Of a stretch of 64,000 nt of DNA, positions 34,119 to 45,700 are shown in pieces. Each line of letters opens with the position of its first letter. Position 1 is the stretch's first letter. Both the position numbers and the translations under genes were made by a program. The notes under the pieces are model-generated. The model made no database searches. It had not been told where the DNA came from and worked only from the letters and a program-made list of their open reading frames with translations. This stretch comes from Lactuca virosa (Eukaryota > Streptophyta > Magnoliopsida > Asterales > Asteraceae), in assembly GCA_928212115.1 (NCBI GenBank), contig CAKMRJ010005634.1:120860419-120924418 (forward strand). The letters run 5' to 3'.

Positions 34119-36001
34119 TGTAATGACGTGAAAATTTAAAACAAATTTTTCATTTTTAAATGCATACTTTTCATAACACTTTGTAAAACAATCTCATTTG
34201 TTCAATTTTCAAAACATAACTCCATATTTAAATAATTAATAATCCAGGATCCTCAAAACATGGCTCTTCCTCTGGTGTGTACAATGAAGCCGGTGTTGTC
34301 CCGCTAACCTGAAAACCTGAAACACATAACACATAACACTGTAAGCACAAAGCTTAGTGAGTTCCCCAAAATACAACATACAACACATACGCCACTCGAG
34401 GCTACAGTACGACCCTCCGATCGATGTGTCTAAATGGGACCCTCCAGTCCCGTAGCTCGTTGGACCCTCTGGTCCGGTCATAGCTCGCTGGACCCTTCGG
34501 TCCGGTCTGTATCATTGGACCCTTCGGTCCGGTCTGTATCGTTGGACCCTTCGGTCCGGTCTGTATCGTTGGACCCTTCGGTCCGATCTATATCGTTGGA
34601 CCCTCCGGTCCGGTCTATACAACACATAACATGCATATATCACATAACACAAAATCTCATACATACACATAGCACACAAGACCCTCCGGTCTACACATAG
34701 ATACCACTCTAGGTAATGTATAGTGAGAAGACTCACCTCGGATGATGAACAGCTCCTATAGACACTGTTGGTACGCACCGACCTCTATCTCTGTGCCAAA
34801 CCCACAATTATCTCAATTAGGAACTAGATCCAACCACTTGCTTATTAGGTCGAAAGATAGACCACCTACCAGCCCATCAATGCCCTAAACCCATTGGGCC
34901 CACCAAGACCCAATAATAAATGGGCCCTCACACGGCCCAATTCCCAAGCAAAAAGGCAAGCCCAAACAAAGGGCCCAAAGCACAAATATACACTTCTCTA
35001 GTCCAAGACTCTATTGCATGAAGTCCAAACTCTAGGCCCAACACTCAAGGCCCAACACAATGCTTAGCCCAAAAACCCCCAGAAGGAGTTACGCGGGGCG
35101 TACCCCCCTTGCTACGCTCAGCGTACCCAAACGCGCATGGAACTGATCGGGGACCTCAACCAACTACGTTGCGCGTTCTGAGACTTACGCCCAACGTAAG
35201 TCCCAGACTCATCCTTTCTATATTTTTGGTCTGAATAGATTTAGACAACAATTCATATCTCAGATCTTGACATTCCTTAGTCTCCCAAACCATAAAGTCG
35301 GGACCTTTAGGCCTTTGCATGGCTGAAAAGGTTATAACTCACTCCAACCTTTTATCCCCTATTCTCATTAAGACCAAAAATCACGCATGACCCCATAACC
35401 ACGACCAAGTTTGGATTTTTATAGATCCACAACACATCCTAAACTGAAATGGGTCAGATCAAGGCTTAGGGAGACCATTTACACCAAAAAGTCTCCATCT
35501 TGGGACAAAACCCTAGAAAATGGACCATGAAACACAAAACCAAAATAAAGAGGAAAGTTCTGAACTTTTTACCTCCAAGTGAAGCTCCTCCCTCTGAAGA
35601 ACTCAGATCCAAGCTTGAACTCCAAACCCTAGCCTGCACAAGCACCTCCCCTTCTTCTTCACTAACACACATAGGCACTTTCTAGCTCAAAACACTCACA
35701 CACAAGCTTTAGAACGAAGATAATGCTCTCTTAGGGTTTCTCTCTGTAAAATTGTGGCTGAGGATAAGGCCATAACATTCCTTATATAGTGCACAGGTCT
35801 CATTTAGGGTTTGAGTCTTGGTCCACTATGCCCAACGTAGTTTAAGGTACGCCCAGCGTACCGTGAGTATTCCGCGTCCAACTTAAGCGCATGAGTACGC
35901 CCAGCGTACTCATTTGCCATAACTTTCATTTAAGGGTTAATCTTGGCAACTTGAAGAAGAAGAAGGGTTAAATAGATATATCCAAATTCCCGGATGTTAC
36001 A
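34119..36001 (-). repeat. Element C shared LTR
   Basis: TGTAATGACGTG...CCGGATGTTACA, 1883 bp, both ends intact. It is the 5' LTR of interior 1 and the 3' LTR of interior 2. The hairpin repeat at 34436-34611 has seven units against five in the left LTR. Minus-strand TATA box at 35780-35788. Confidence 0.88.
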
Positions 36002-39000
36002 ATTCTCCCCCACTTGAATTTGATTTCGTCCTCGAAATCGCTCCTTACAACACAGATCGAACCCAACTAACCAAGAAGCACCACCGAAGGTCCTCAAACC
36101 AAACGACAATCACTTCCAAAGATACTCGCTCCCACCAAGGACTCCTGACCCGAAAGGGGCAGACCCAACTGCCGCTGCGGTACTCAATCTGAATCTTCAG
36201 AACTTGAAAACTCTTGCGGTCTACCTCCTTGCCAGACCACCCTCGAAACATCACCCTGTTAATCACCCACCGACTAACAGACTCTAATAACACTCTACCA
36301 ACCCTGATTCCCTGATCGATCCCGATCGCAACTTCAAAAGGAACAGAAAGGTCATAATCTCCTCCTTTCTCCAGGGCTTACTGCAAGAACCATCGTCAGG
36401 ATTCATCAGAGAGAATGAACCCCAAACTCTAATCTCGGGCACCAGAAAGTGATGACGCTTGCCTGAAAATATCCTCTGACCTCTATAATCCCAATAGATG
36501 AACCTCAAGTTCACCCATTCCATAACCAGAAGGTCTCACCGATTTCCCCATTTATAGTAACTATCTCTACTCTTAGTGACACCCAAGTCACGCAGTTCGT
36601 TTTCCTCAAGCGAACCTTACAACCCTACTGAAGATCGGCTCACCCCTGAACTATCTCGTTTACTGCTCATTAGTTCTCTGCATCCCGCAGTACCTCCCGA
36701 ACCGAGGCACTGACCTAAACAGGTTAAAGACATCCGATGACAAACAATAACCCTCACATGGAACCCACCTCCGATTCCAGAATCTCATCTCTTCAATCCG
36801 ATGCAACGTCAGGGCCAACTCAACACGAGAGTTTGGTCGGACCCAGAGTTGGAACCACTCGTCCCAACGAAGCACTCATCTCATAACTCATTCCCCGCCA
36901 CCCATTCGTCTCTCACTTAAAATATAATGATTCCCGATCATTGAGGAGACCCCGGTCTCGCCCCTGGTTCGACCACCAGGCTCAAAAAACTCATAGATTA
37001 GGGCCACCCTAAGCCTAAAACTCTTCCGCGTCATGCTCTGATCAAAGGGGGGGTACTTTATCATAACAACCTCTCGTTGACTAGTGAGTACTACGGCTCC
37101 CCGTAACATCACAACAACCTTCCTCTGACTAATGAGTACTACAGCTCCTCGTAGCATCACAACTCCCTCTCTCTGACTAGTGAGTGCTACGGCTCCCCGT
37201 AGCATCACTACACTCTTTCTCTGACTAGTGAGTACTACGGCTCCGCGTAGCATCACAACACCCTCTCTCTGACTAGTGAGTACTACGGCTCCCCGTAGCG
37301 TCACAACACCCTCTCGCGTAACCCCACAATCTCATTCTCACGTCAACACCACACTACATCCACTGACTCATGCTCCGCGGACTAACATAGATAGGTACAC
37401 ACACTTGTCCCTATTTATGCATCACATAATTTGACAGCAACCGTCATGACAACACATCCTGCCCTGCTGGAATCTGCATTCCTAGAAATCCCTCTAGATG
37501 ACAATACCCGAAGGGCCCCCACTGGAACCGCGGGTACTTGATACTCCATTTGCCGTCTTAATTCAAGACCCAAATAATTCTGAATTTAGGGCCTTATACT
37601 CGTATACCTCTGAACACCATCACACAACATCACGATGTCCTGCCTCAACCACCAATCTCCTACTTATGGCATCATACACAGATACCTCAAAGCACTCTCT
37701 CAGAATCTCATAACCGGTCTTTCTCTCGTGCCACTTGTAACCCCGGAATACTCCATCCCTTAACTTAAAACACGTAGAAATTTCCAGCGACTCAGAACAC
37801 GAAGTTGGCAATCCGAACCTTCACCAATTGGTTCACCAACAATCTAACCCACAGACTGTTTTTACCAATAACATCGCACCTACTCTTGGTAGGTGATACG
37901 AAATGCTCGATGATCTCCGTGATGGAGGTCAAGCAACTCCAATTACCCCAATTACCCCGGTCCTGACCCGAAAGGGGCAGACCCAACTGCCGCTGCGGTA
38001 CTCAATCTGAATCTTCAGAACTTGAAAACTCTTGCGGTCTACCTCTTTTCCAGACCACCCTCGAAACATCACCCTGTTAATCGCCCACTGACTAACAGAC
38101 TCTAATAACACTCTACCAACCCTGATTTCCTGATCGATCCCGATCGCAACCTCAAAAGGAACAGAAAGGTCATAATATCCTCCTTTCTCCAAGGCTTACT
38201 GCAAAAACCATCGTCAGGATTCATCAGAGAGAATGAACCCCAAACTCTAATCTCGGGCACCAGAAAGTGATCATGCTTGCCTGAAAATATCCTCTGACTT
38301 CTATAATCCCAATAGATGAACCTCAAGTTCACCCATTCCATAACCAGAAGGTCTCACCGATTTCCCCCTTTATAGTAACTATCTCTACTCTTAGTGACAC
38401 CCAAGTCACGCAATTCGCTTTCCTCCAGCGAACCTTACAACCCTACTGAAGATCGGCTCACCCCTAAACTCTGTCGTTTACTGCTCATTAGTTATCTGCA
38501 TCCCGCAGTATCTCCCGAACCGAGGCACTGACCTAAACAGGTTAAAGGCATCGGATGACAAACAATAACCCTCACATGGAACCCACCTCCGATTCCAGAA
38601 TCTCATCTCTTCAATCCGATGCACCATCAGGGCCAACTCAACACGAGAGTTTGGTCGGACCCAGAGTTAGAACCACTCGTCCCAACGAAGCACTCATCGC
38701 ATAACTCATTCCCCGCCACCCATTCGTATCTCACTTAAAATATAATGATTCCCGATCATTGAGGAGACCCTGGTCTTGCCCCTGGTTCGACCACCAGGCT
38801 CCCAAAAACTCATATATTAGGGCCACCCTCAGCCTAAAACTTTTCCGCGTCATGCTCTGATCAAAGGGGGTACTTTATCATAACAACCTCTCGCTAACTA
38901 GTGAGTACTACGGTTCCCCGTAACATCACAACAACCTTCCTCTGACTAATGAGTACTACAGCTCCTCGTAGCATCACAACTCCCTCTCTCTGACTAGTGA

Positions 39001-41093
39001 GTGCTACGGCTCCCCGTAGCATCACTACACTCTTTCTCTGACTAGTAAGTACTACGGCTCCTCGTAGCATCACAACACCCTTTCTCTGACTAGTGCGTAC
39101 TACGGCTCCCCGTAGCATCACAACACCCTCTCTCTGACTAGTGAGTACTACGGATCCCCGTAGCATCACAACACCCTCTCGCGTAACCCCACAATCTCAT
39201 TCTCACGTCAACACTATACTACATCCACTGACTCATGCTCCACGGACTAACATAGATAGGTACACACACTTGTCCCTATTTATGCATCACATAATTTGAC
39301 AGCAACCGTCATGACAACACATCTTGCCTTGCTGGAATCCGCATTCCTAGAAATCCCTCTAGATGACAATACCCGAAGGGCCCCCACTGGAACCGCAGGT
39401 ACTTGATACTCCATTTTCCGTCTCAACTCAAGACCCAAATAATTCTGAATTTAGGGCCTTATACTCGGATACCTCTGAACACCATCATAGAACATCACGA
39501 TGTCCTGCCTTAACCACCGATCTCCTACTTATCGCATCATACACAGATACCTCAAAGCACTCTCTCAGAATCTCATAACCGGTCTTTCTCTCGTGCCACT
39601 TGTAACCCCGAAATACTCCATCCCCTAACTTAAAACACAGAGAAATTTCCAACGACTCAGAACACGAAGTTGGCAATCTGAAACCTCCTTCTCTATTGCT
39701 CAACACTCATGCAAGAATACTCATAACGACCTTGAAGTTGGTTGCCCAATCAACTTCTTCCCTTCCCATACTGCATATAACCCCATACTCTAAACCAGAA
39801 ATTCTCAACCGCCGAACTAACCTCACAAGCCAATCACCTCGAATTCACCATTTTAGCCTTGAAGGATTCCTAACCACCATATGGTCTCCGACCAACGGCC
39901 ACTTGCCGTGGAGACACTCATCCTTTCTTAAACACGTACCACATGCACTATCTCACTCTGCACCTCTCATTGACCACCAACAACCATGGTCTCAGGAATC
40001 CGCACCGCAGGCCTCTCTATCCAGTTCTCTAACCGCTCTTGATCAAATCTCTTATCTCCTCAAAAGTACCCGGTTCTCCCCCACTCAGGGTTCGAACCTT
40101 CACCAATTGGTTCGCCAACAATGTAACCCACAGACTGTTTTTACCAATAACATCGCACCTACTCTTGGAAGGTGATACGCAATGCTCGATGATCTCCCCG
40201 ATGGAGGTCAAGCAACTCCAATTACCCCGAATCTCTGATGAAATCCTCAGAAACTTTTCATCATGACTACCTCTAGTCCTTCAGAATCTCGTACCATCCC
40301 ACTACCGGATATCTCAACTGTCCAGTCGTTGCCCTAACTCTCAGTCTGAAAATAACGAACTATCATATTCCTCATCCTCGACTCTTCAACCAACGTTCCA
40401 TCACGTGGGTTGTAATAAGAGTGGAGTTCTCATTACCACACTCGATACTCATCATAGAAAATAAGAGCCACCGCCCCAATATCCTCTTCTTGATCATCTG
40501 CCACGGCAGCTAATAGATGCCCTATTATGCTCAAATAGGGTGTATCCTTGTCCTTAACCATCTCAGTCCCCGCTGACAACCTGCTCATGCTCTAACATTA
40601 CCTCTCGGCAGGCATACTGCCCAAATAATCTGATGAAAGATCGTAACCGAAGCTACCCCACAGGGCTCACCCCCAACCTTGGAAACCGAAAATCTCAATA
40701 CCTCTCCTGTTTCCCACAGGAACAGAAATAACACCGCTTAGGTCACAGAAAGTGACATCTCCACTATCGGCTGATTGCTCAACTCATGCCGTAATCCTCC
40801 ATAACCGCCATCTCTACTCATTCTTGAGTCTTGCGACTCCAATTGGCATCTCACCAACAATCCCTCGGAGCTATCTCGATTTCCATTTTAAGGGATGCTT
40901 CACTAAAACTCGTTCATCATGGCCCTCTAGCCCCATACTCTCTCACCTATGATCTCGGTCTAACCAATCATCACGGAATAACTGGTAGAACCAATAACAC
41001 TAACTGCCACGGGTCATGGTACCCGAACCATATGGCCACCTCTCGATCTGCTATGAATCATGGTACCCGAACCATGAAATCACCTCTCGATCT
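36002..41093 (-). other. Element C interior 2, duplicated and truncated
   Basis: Starts with the polypurine tract (plus-strand ATTCTCCCCCACTTG) then follows interior 1. A block from 36145 is repeated from 37963, so there is a tandem duplication of 1818 bp per step. The first copy has an internal deletion of about 415 bp near 37815 (where 39680-40095 is present in the second). It ends at 41093 in the middle of the 44-bp array; primer site and right LTR are missing. No coding. Confidence 0.8.
36145..39780. repeat. 1.8-kb tandem duplication in element C
   Basis: CTGACCCGAAAGGGGCAG at 36145 and 37963; the following sequence matches for the whole unit, including the 48-bp array (five units in the first copy, six in the second). 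The junction at 37935-37962 reads CAATTACCCCAATTACCCCGGT. Confidence 0.85.
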
Positions 41094-41900
41094 TCCAGCA
41101 CCAAAGACAAGTTCAAGAAACATTAAGGGCAGAGAAGCTATATGCGAAATTCTCAAAGTGTGAGTTTTGGATTAGGAAGGTGAATTTCCTTGGTCATGTG
41201 GCCAGCGAGGAAGGGATTCATGTGGATCCCTCCAAAATCAAAGCTATCGAAAACTGGGCGACCCCTAGAACGCCAACAGATATTCGTCAATTTCTAGGCC
41301 TCGCTGGCTATTACAGAAGGTTCATCCAAAACTTTTCCAGAATCGTTCAGCCTCTTACCACCCTGAATCAGAAAGGTGTAACTTTTAGCTGGGGAGAGCA
41401 ACAAGACATTGCGTTCCAAACTCTGAAGCAAGCCCTGTGCAGCGCACCTATCTTGTCCCTTCCGGAAGGAACAGAAGACTTCGTTGTTTACTGCAATGCA
41501 TCCGATCAGGGACTAGGCTGTGTACTTATGCAACGAGGAAAGGTTATCGCCTATGCCTCGAGACAGCTAAAGACACACGAAGTTAACTACACCACTCATG
41601 ATCTTGAGTTGGGAGCCGTAGTGTTTGCTCTAAAAATTTGGAGGCACTACCTTTACAGTACAAAGTGCACCATTTTTACCGACCACAAAATCCTTCAGCA
41701 CATCTTCGACTAGAAAGAACTTAACATGAGACAACGACGATGGGTGGAACTACACAATGATTACGAATGCGAAGTTCACTATCATCCCGGTAAAGCCAAT
41801 GTAGTAGCAGATTCCCTTAGTCGAAAGGAGTACTCAGGTCGCAGAGTAAAAGCACTAACCATGACCAACCATTCACATCTGTCCATACATATCAAAGAGG
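41094..41900 (+). pseudogene. pol: Chromovirus RT C-terminus and RNase H
   Basis: Picks up RT of element B after C: EKLYAKFSKCEFWIRKVNFL, the connection (FLGLAGYYRRFIQNFS) and RNase H. The RNase H start reads VVYCNASDQGLGCVLMQ where the catalytic Asp of CDAS is Asn. THDLELGAVVFALKIWRHYL and FTDHKILQHIFD follow. A TAG at 41711 replaces a likely CAG; then RRWVELHNDYECEVHYHPGK and ADSLSRK complete the domain. About 50 residues between MPF (28081) and this point, with the catalytic box, are gone. Confidence 0.88.
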
Positions 41901-41914
41901 ATTAAATAGAAGCC

Positions 41915-43330
41915 TTGAAGCTTGATAATGTGGTAGATGAAGACTTAAGAGGAATGGAGAAGAACCTAGAAATCAAGGGTGACAGATTTTGTTATTTCAT
42001 GAATCAGATCTGGACACCGAAGTTTGGTGGCTACAAAGATGTTGTCATAAATGAAGCCCATAAAACTCGATACTGCGTTCATCCACGTTCAGATAAGATG
42101 TATATGGATCTCAAGCAACTCTATTGGTGTCCGAACATGAAAGCCGAGATTGCTACCTATGTGGGCAAGTACCTAACTTGCGCCAAAGTCAAGGTAGAAT
42201 ACCAGAAGCCCTCAGGTTTACTACAACAACCAAAGATACCTGAGTGGAAGTGGGAGCGGATTACAATGGATTTCATAACCAAGTTGCCCAAGACCAAGGA
42301 TGGGTATGACACCATTTGGGTAATCGTCGACAGATTAACCAAATCCGCTCACTTCCTACCAATAAAGGAAACAGACAAGATGGAGAAATTGACCAGAACT
42401 TAAATTAGAGATATAGTACGAATGCATGGTGTGCCAATGTCTATTATCTCTGATAGAGACAGTAGATTCTCCTCGCGATTCAGGCAGTTACTACAGAAAT
42501 CTCAGGGAACTAGGTTGGCTATGAGTACAGCCTACCTCCCACAAACCGACGGGAAGAGTGAGAGAACTATCCAAACCCTAGAAGACATTCTGAGAGCTTG
42601 CGTGATCGACTTTAGTAAAGCATGGGATACCAATTTTCCACTTGTCGAGTTTTCATACAACAATAGTTATCACACTAGCATCAAGGTTGCCCCGTTCGAA
42701 GCCCTCTATGGCCGTAAGTGCAGATCCCCTCTGTACTGGGCTGAAGTGGGTGACATGTAACTAGCTAGAGGCTAGGCTCCTGACAGCACTCTCACCGGTC
42801 CGGAGATCATTCGAGAAACCACAGAAAAGATCGTCCAAATCCGAGATTGACTGAAAGCTTCTAGAGACAGACAAAAGAGCTACGCAAACAAGAGACGAAA
42901 ACCCTTGGATTTCCAGGTTGGTGACCGCGTTCTGTTGAAGGTCTCACCCTGTAAGGGCATGATACGCTTCAGAAAGCGTGGAAAACTAAATCCAAGGTAC
43001 ATTGGGCCGTTCGAGATTCTTGCTAGAATCGGCCCAGTAGCTTACAAACTCCGCCTACCACAAGAACTTAACAACGTACATCCTATCTTCCATGTGTCTA
43101 ACCTAAAGAAGTGTTTATCTAACGAGACACTTGTGATTCCACTCGATGAAATCGAGATAAACAAGAGCCTAAACTTTGTGGAAGAACTATTAGAAATCAT
43201 GGATAGGGAAATCAAACGAACAAAACAAAGTCACATACCAATAGTGAAGGTTCGCTAGAATGCCAAGCGGGGACCTGAATTCACCTGGGAACGAGAAGGC
43301 CGGATGAAACAGAAGTACCCACATCTTTTC
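41915..43330 (+). pseudogene. Chromovirus integrase with chromodomain-like C-terminus
   Basis: Zinc-binding region HKTRYCVHP...YLTC (the usual KCLTC reads KYLTC, so one zinc ligand region is altered), core MDFITKLPK (D), IISDRDSRFSS (D) and TDGKSERTIQTLED (E), so the DDE residues are kept. Then NNSYHTSIKVAPFEALYGRK, FQVGDRVLLKVSPCKG and KLNPRYIGPFEIL, and the end IPIVKVR-stop-NAKRGPEFTWEREGRM, a chromodomain-like tail. Stops at about 42401, 42758, 42773, 42848 and 43256; most look like C-to-T or G-to-A changes. Inactive. Confidence 0.88.
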
Positions 43331-43383
43331 CCTAGTCCATGAGTATTCTATACAAATAATTTTGGGACGAAATTCCCTCTAAC

Positions 43384-43410
43384 GGGGGGGGGGGGGGGGG
43401 GGGGGGGTAA
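43384..43410 (+). promoter_or_regulatory. Polypurine tract of element B with 24-G run
   Basis: AAC, then 24 G, then TAA, directly before the 3' LTR. The equivalent tracts of element A have six G (55202-55207, 62283-62288). Expansion by slippage or a homopolymer artefact. Confidence 0.8.
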
Positions 43411-44125
43411 TGTAACAACCCATTGTTTCACGTCAATATAAGTAAAACTTGTTCAAACAAAGTCTAAACTACAACCATGTACAAGTAAGTTCACAACATA
43501 ATTTGATCCAATAAGAACTTTGGAAGCAAAGAATACATTTTTATGAGTTAATAACTTGGTGTAGATTAAAACCCATGATGTATTGATGTTATAACAAGTT
43601 AAGCATTCAAATTAAATCACAATATATCTAATATATATGGTTTTCGGTTTAAGTAATCTAATCCCTAACCAAAACCGAAATCACATGCTTTTGGGAAAGC
43701 AAAATCGAAAACACCCTCTTCTACAAAGCCTGGACCAAAATCACTTCTCTATTTGACTAAAAACCGAAATCCCTCTTCTCCATTTGACTTAGGACCGAAA
43801 ACACTATCAAGCCCAACATATAGGACTGAAACATAAGGTTTGAAGCCCATTAGGACCGAAAACCATTCCATATATATGTATTCATCCGAAAACACAATTC
43901 ATTTCTCAACTTTTAGGCCGCAAACACCCTCCATTTGCTCTCAAAACTCATACAGAATCTTCATATCTTCATGAGATTTCTACCCAGATCATCATAATTT
44001 CACCTAGAACACCAAGAGCACCAAGAACAATCTTCAAATCTTCAAATTTTCCTCAAGAACACCAAGAACATCAACAAATATTCATATCTCTCACCGAAAA
44101 CACCCAAGCACACCGAAAACGCCTA

Positions 44126-44259
44126 GAATACCTTTAAATATGATATTATTTGCCTTAACTCCTGTGCCTTGTTTTTGCCTTAACTCCTGTTCCTTGTTTG
44201 GTTGTGGGCTTAGGGTAAATTCACTTGTCCGACTGTCTTTTTAATTTCAATTATATGCG

Positions 44260-44262
<3 letters not shown>
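44126..44262. repeat. Foldback module, copy in element B 3' LTR
   Basis: The core TTCCTTGTTTGGTTGTGG is at about 44189-44206, with an extra degenerate partial copy (CTCCTGTGCCTTGTTTTTG) 26 bp upstream. The right arm (TTGTCCGACTGTCTTT..AATT..AATTATATG) is standard; the left arm is replaced or damaged, so pairing is poor here. Confidence 0.6.
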
Positions 44263-44328
<66 letters not shown>

Positions 44329-44399
44329 TATAAAACTTTAAACCTTTGTAACATTCTGAGCAAAAGAGAATTTTCAGAAAGATTTACATTACAAACGGA

Positions 44400-44700
44400 A
44401 CATACTTATAAACTATAATAGGTATAGTTTATGGAACACACATACTACTCTACTAATTCAATAGACATTTCAAGAACATACTTATAAACTATAATAGGTA
44501 TAATTTATGGAACACTTAAATCATTGTTACTAAATTTAGAGATAGAATACAAACAAACATATAAACTATAATAGGTATAGTTTATGGAACGTACGTACTA
44601 ATTTTAATAAGTTCATATTACACTACAGAAACAAACATATAAACTATAATAGGTATAGTTTATGAAACATACATACAATTATTCATTACAAAGTGATTTT
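44400..44700. repeat. 77-bp palindrome array, four units
   Basis: AAACTATA-ATAGG-TATAGTTT at 44410, 44486 (one change, TATAATTT), 44563 and 44641; spacing 76, 77 and 78 bp. Each unit is an eight-base stem with a five-base loop in AT-rich DNA. Family A LTRs have a single unit (about 545, 49604, 56728, 63810). Confidence 0.85.
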
Positions 44701-45700
44701 CAACTATTCTACACGTAACCGTCAGTATAGCTTTGTGAGACACACTTCAAGTACTTACCTAAGTACCAACCAAGCCCTGAAATTATAACCAGAGTCTCCT
44801 GGAGGGAGAGCGTGAATTTGTGTATAGATCTATATGGGACTGACAGTCCCGCAGCTTAACTATTAGCTACAGTTAGGCCAGCATGCCTGGGGTGACAAAT
44901 GTCATAACTATTCTGACGCTTGAAGAACGTCGATACAGGCCATCTTAGGTCATCAAGTATGGTTATAATAACTCACAATTTTGTATTGAACAATACGATT
45001 AGTGTATGAATACATAAACAACTTCAAGTAGTTTTATTAAATAATAGAGCTACAATATAATATTTTACATTACAGCTGGTAGAAATCTAGGGACGTACAT
45101 TTATAGAGTTTTTATAAAAGTACATTACAATATACTATTTTCAGTACAGAGAAACTTACATTTTAGAGAAACATACATTTCAGAGACAACTTACATTACA
45201 GAGAAATATTCATTTTCAATTGGTTTTAATTAATAATAAGACTACGATACACTATTACTGAGTTCAACAAAGCTTACACATTTTGGTCTTATGGTATTAA
45301 GACTACAATTCATTTACAACAGAAAATATAGGATTTTCTGGGAGAACATACTTACATTTTCAAAGAACAACAGACTTATTTGAAATACAAACATGCTTAT
45401 GAACTCACCAACTTAAATGTTCATACACTTTCAAAATCACTTGTATTCTCAGGGAACCAGTAGACAAGTACACTTACAGGTTTTGAGAAGACGGAGCATC
45501 TTGCATCACGTCTTTTAGTTTTTGCTTCATACTTTTGATGTCATACAAACTATGTTATGAATAGATGTAAAAACTATACTTTATCAATGTAATGGTTCTG
45601 TTTGCTTTGATTACTATTATACAAATTGTTGTGAAACTGTACATGACGTCCTCCACCCCCGAACATTTCCGCCGTTCCGGTTTGGGGGTGTGACAATGTG

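Larger units (their letters stand above)
28083..41093 (-). mobile_element. Element C: non-coding LTR element, shared-LTR tandem
   Basis: Minus strand. Layout on plus: LTR (28083-29846), interior 1 (29847-34118), LTR (34119-36001), interior 2 (36002-41093, truncated). The middle LTR has a primer site for interior 1 on its left (34104-34115) and the polypurine tract of interior 2 on its right (36002-36015), so it serves both. No gag or pol similarity in either interior; short frames repeat between copies but match nothing I know. Comparable to large non-autonomous derivatives (LARD-like). Inserted in RT of element B; the right end with its LTR is lost. Confidence 0.85.
25331..45695 (+). mobile_element. 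Element B: Tekay-like Ty3/gypsy chromovirus
   Basis: Bounded by TGTAACAACCC at 25331 and GTGTGACA at 45695, with perfect 5-bp target duplications ATGTG (25326-25330 and 45696-45700). Order gag, protease, RT, RNase H, integrase with a chromodomain-like C-terminus, as in Ty3/gypsy chromoviruses; the clade call is from memory of the motifs. It is split in RT by element C. The 5' LTR has lost most of its length together with the primer site, and pol has several stops, so it is immobile. Confidence 0.9.
43411..45695 (+). repeat. Element B 3' LTR
   Basis: TGTAACAACCC...GGGTGTGACA, 2285 bp. The first part is specific to B and rich in CCGAAA words (43645-43900, 44095-44125). From about 44150 it is related to the family A LTR: foldback module, AACTATA/TATAGTT palindrome (here four units of about 77 bp, 44400-44700), CCAGAGTCTCCTGGAGGG block (44787) and the same end. 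A TA microsatellite lies at 44262-44325. Confidence 0.88.

Noticed and set aside
36888..37304. 138-codon minus-strand frame with 16-residue repeats
   Set aside because: The repeat is the 48-bp hairpin array, whose length happens to be a multiple of three; the frame is not kept in the same form in interior 1 and has no known domain.
41094..43330. Integrated plant pararetrovirus
   Set aside because: Integrase with DDE residues, a chromodomain-like tail, LTRs and a 5-bp target duplication identify a Ty3/gypsy retrotransposon.
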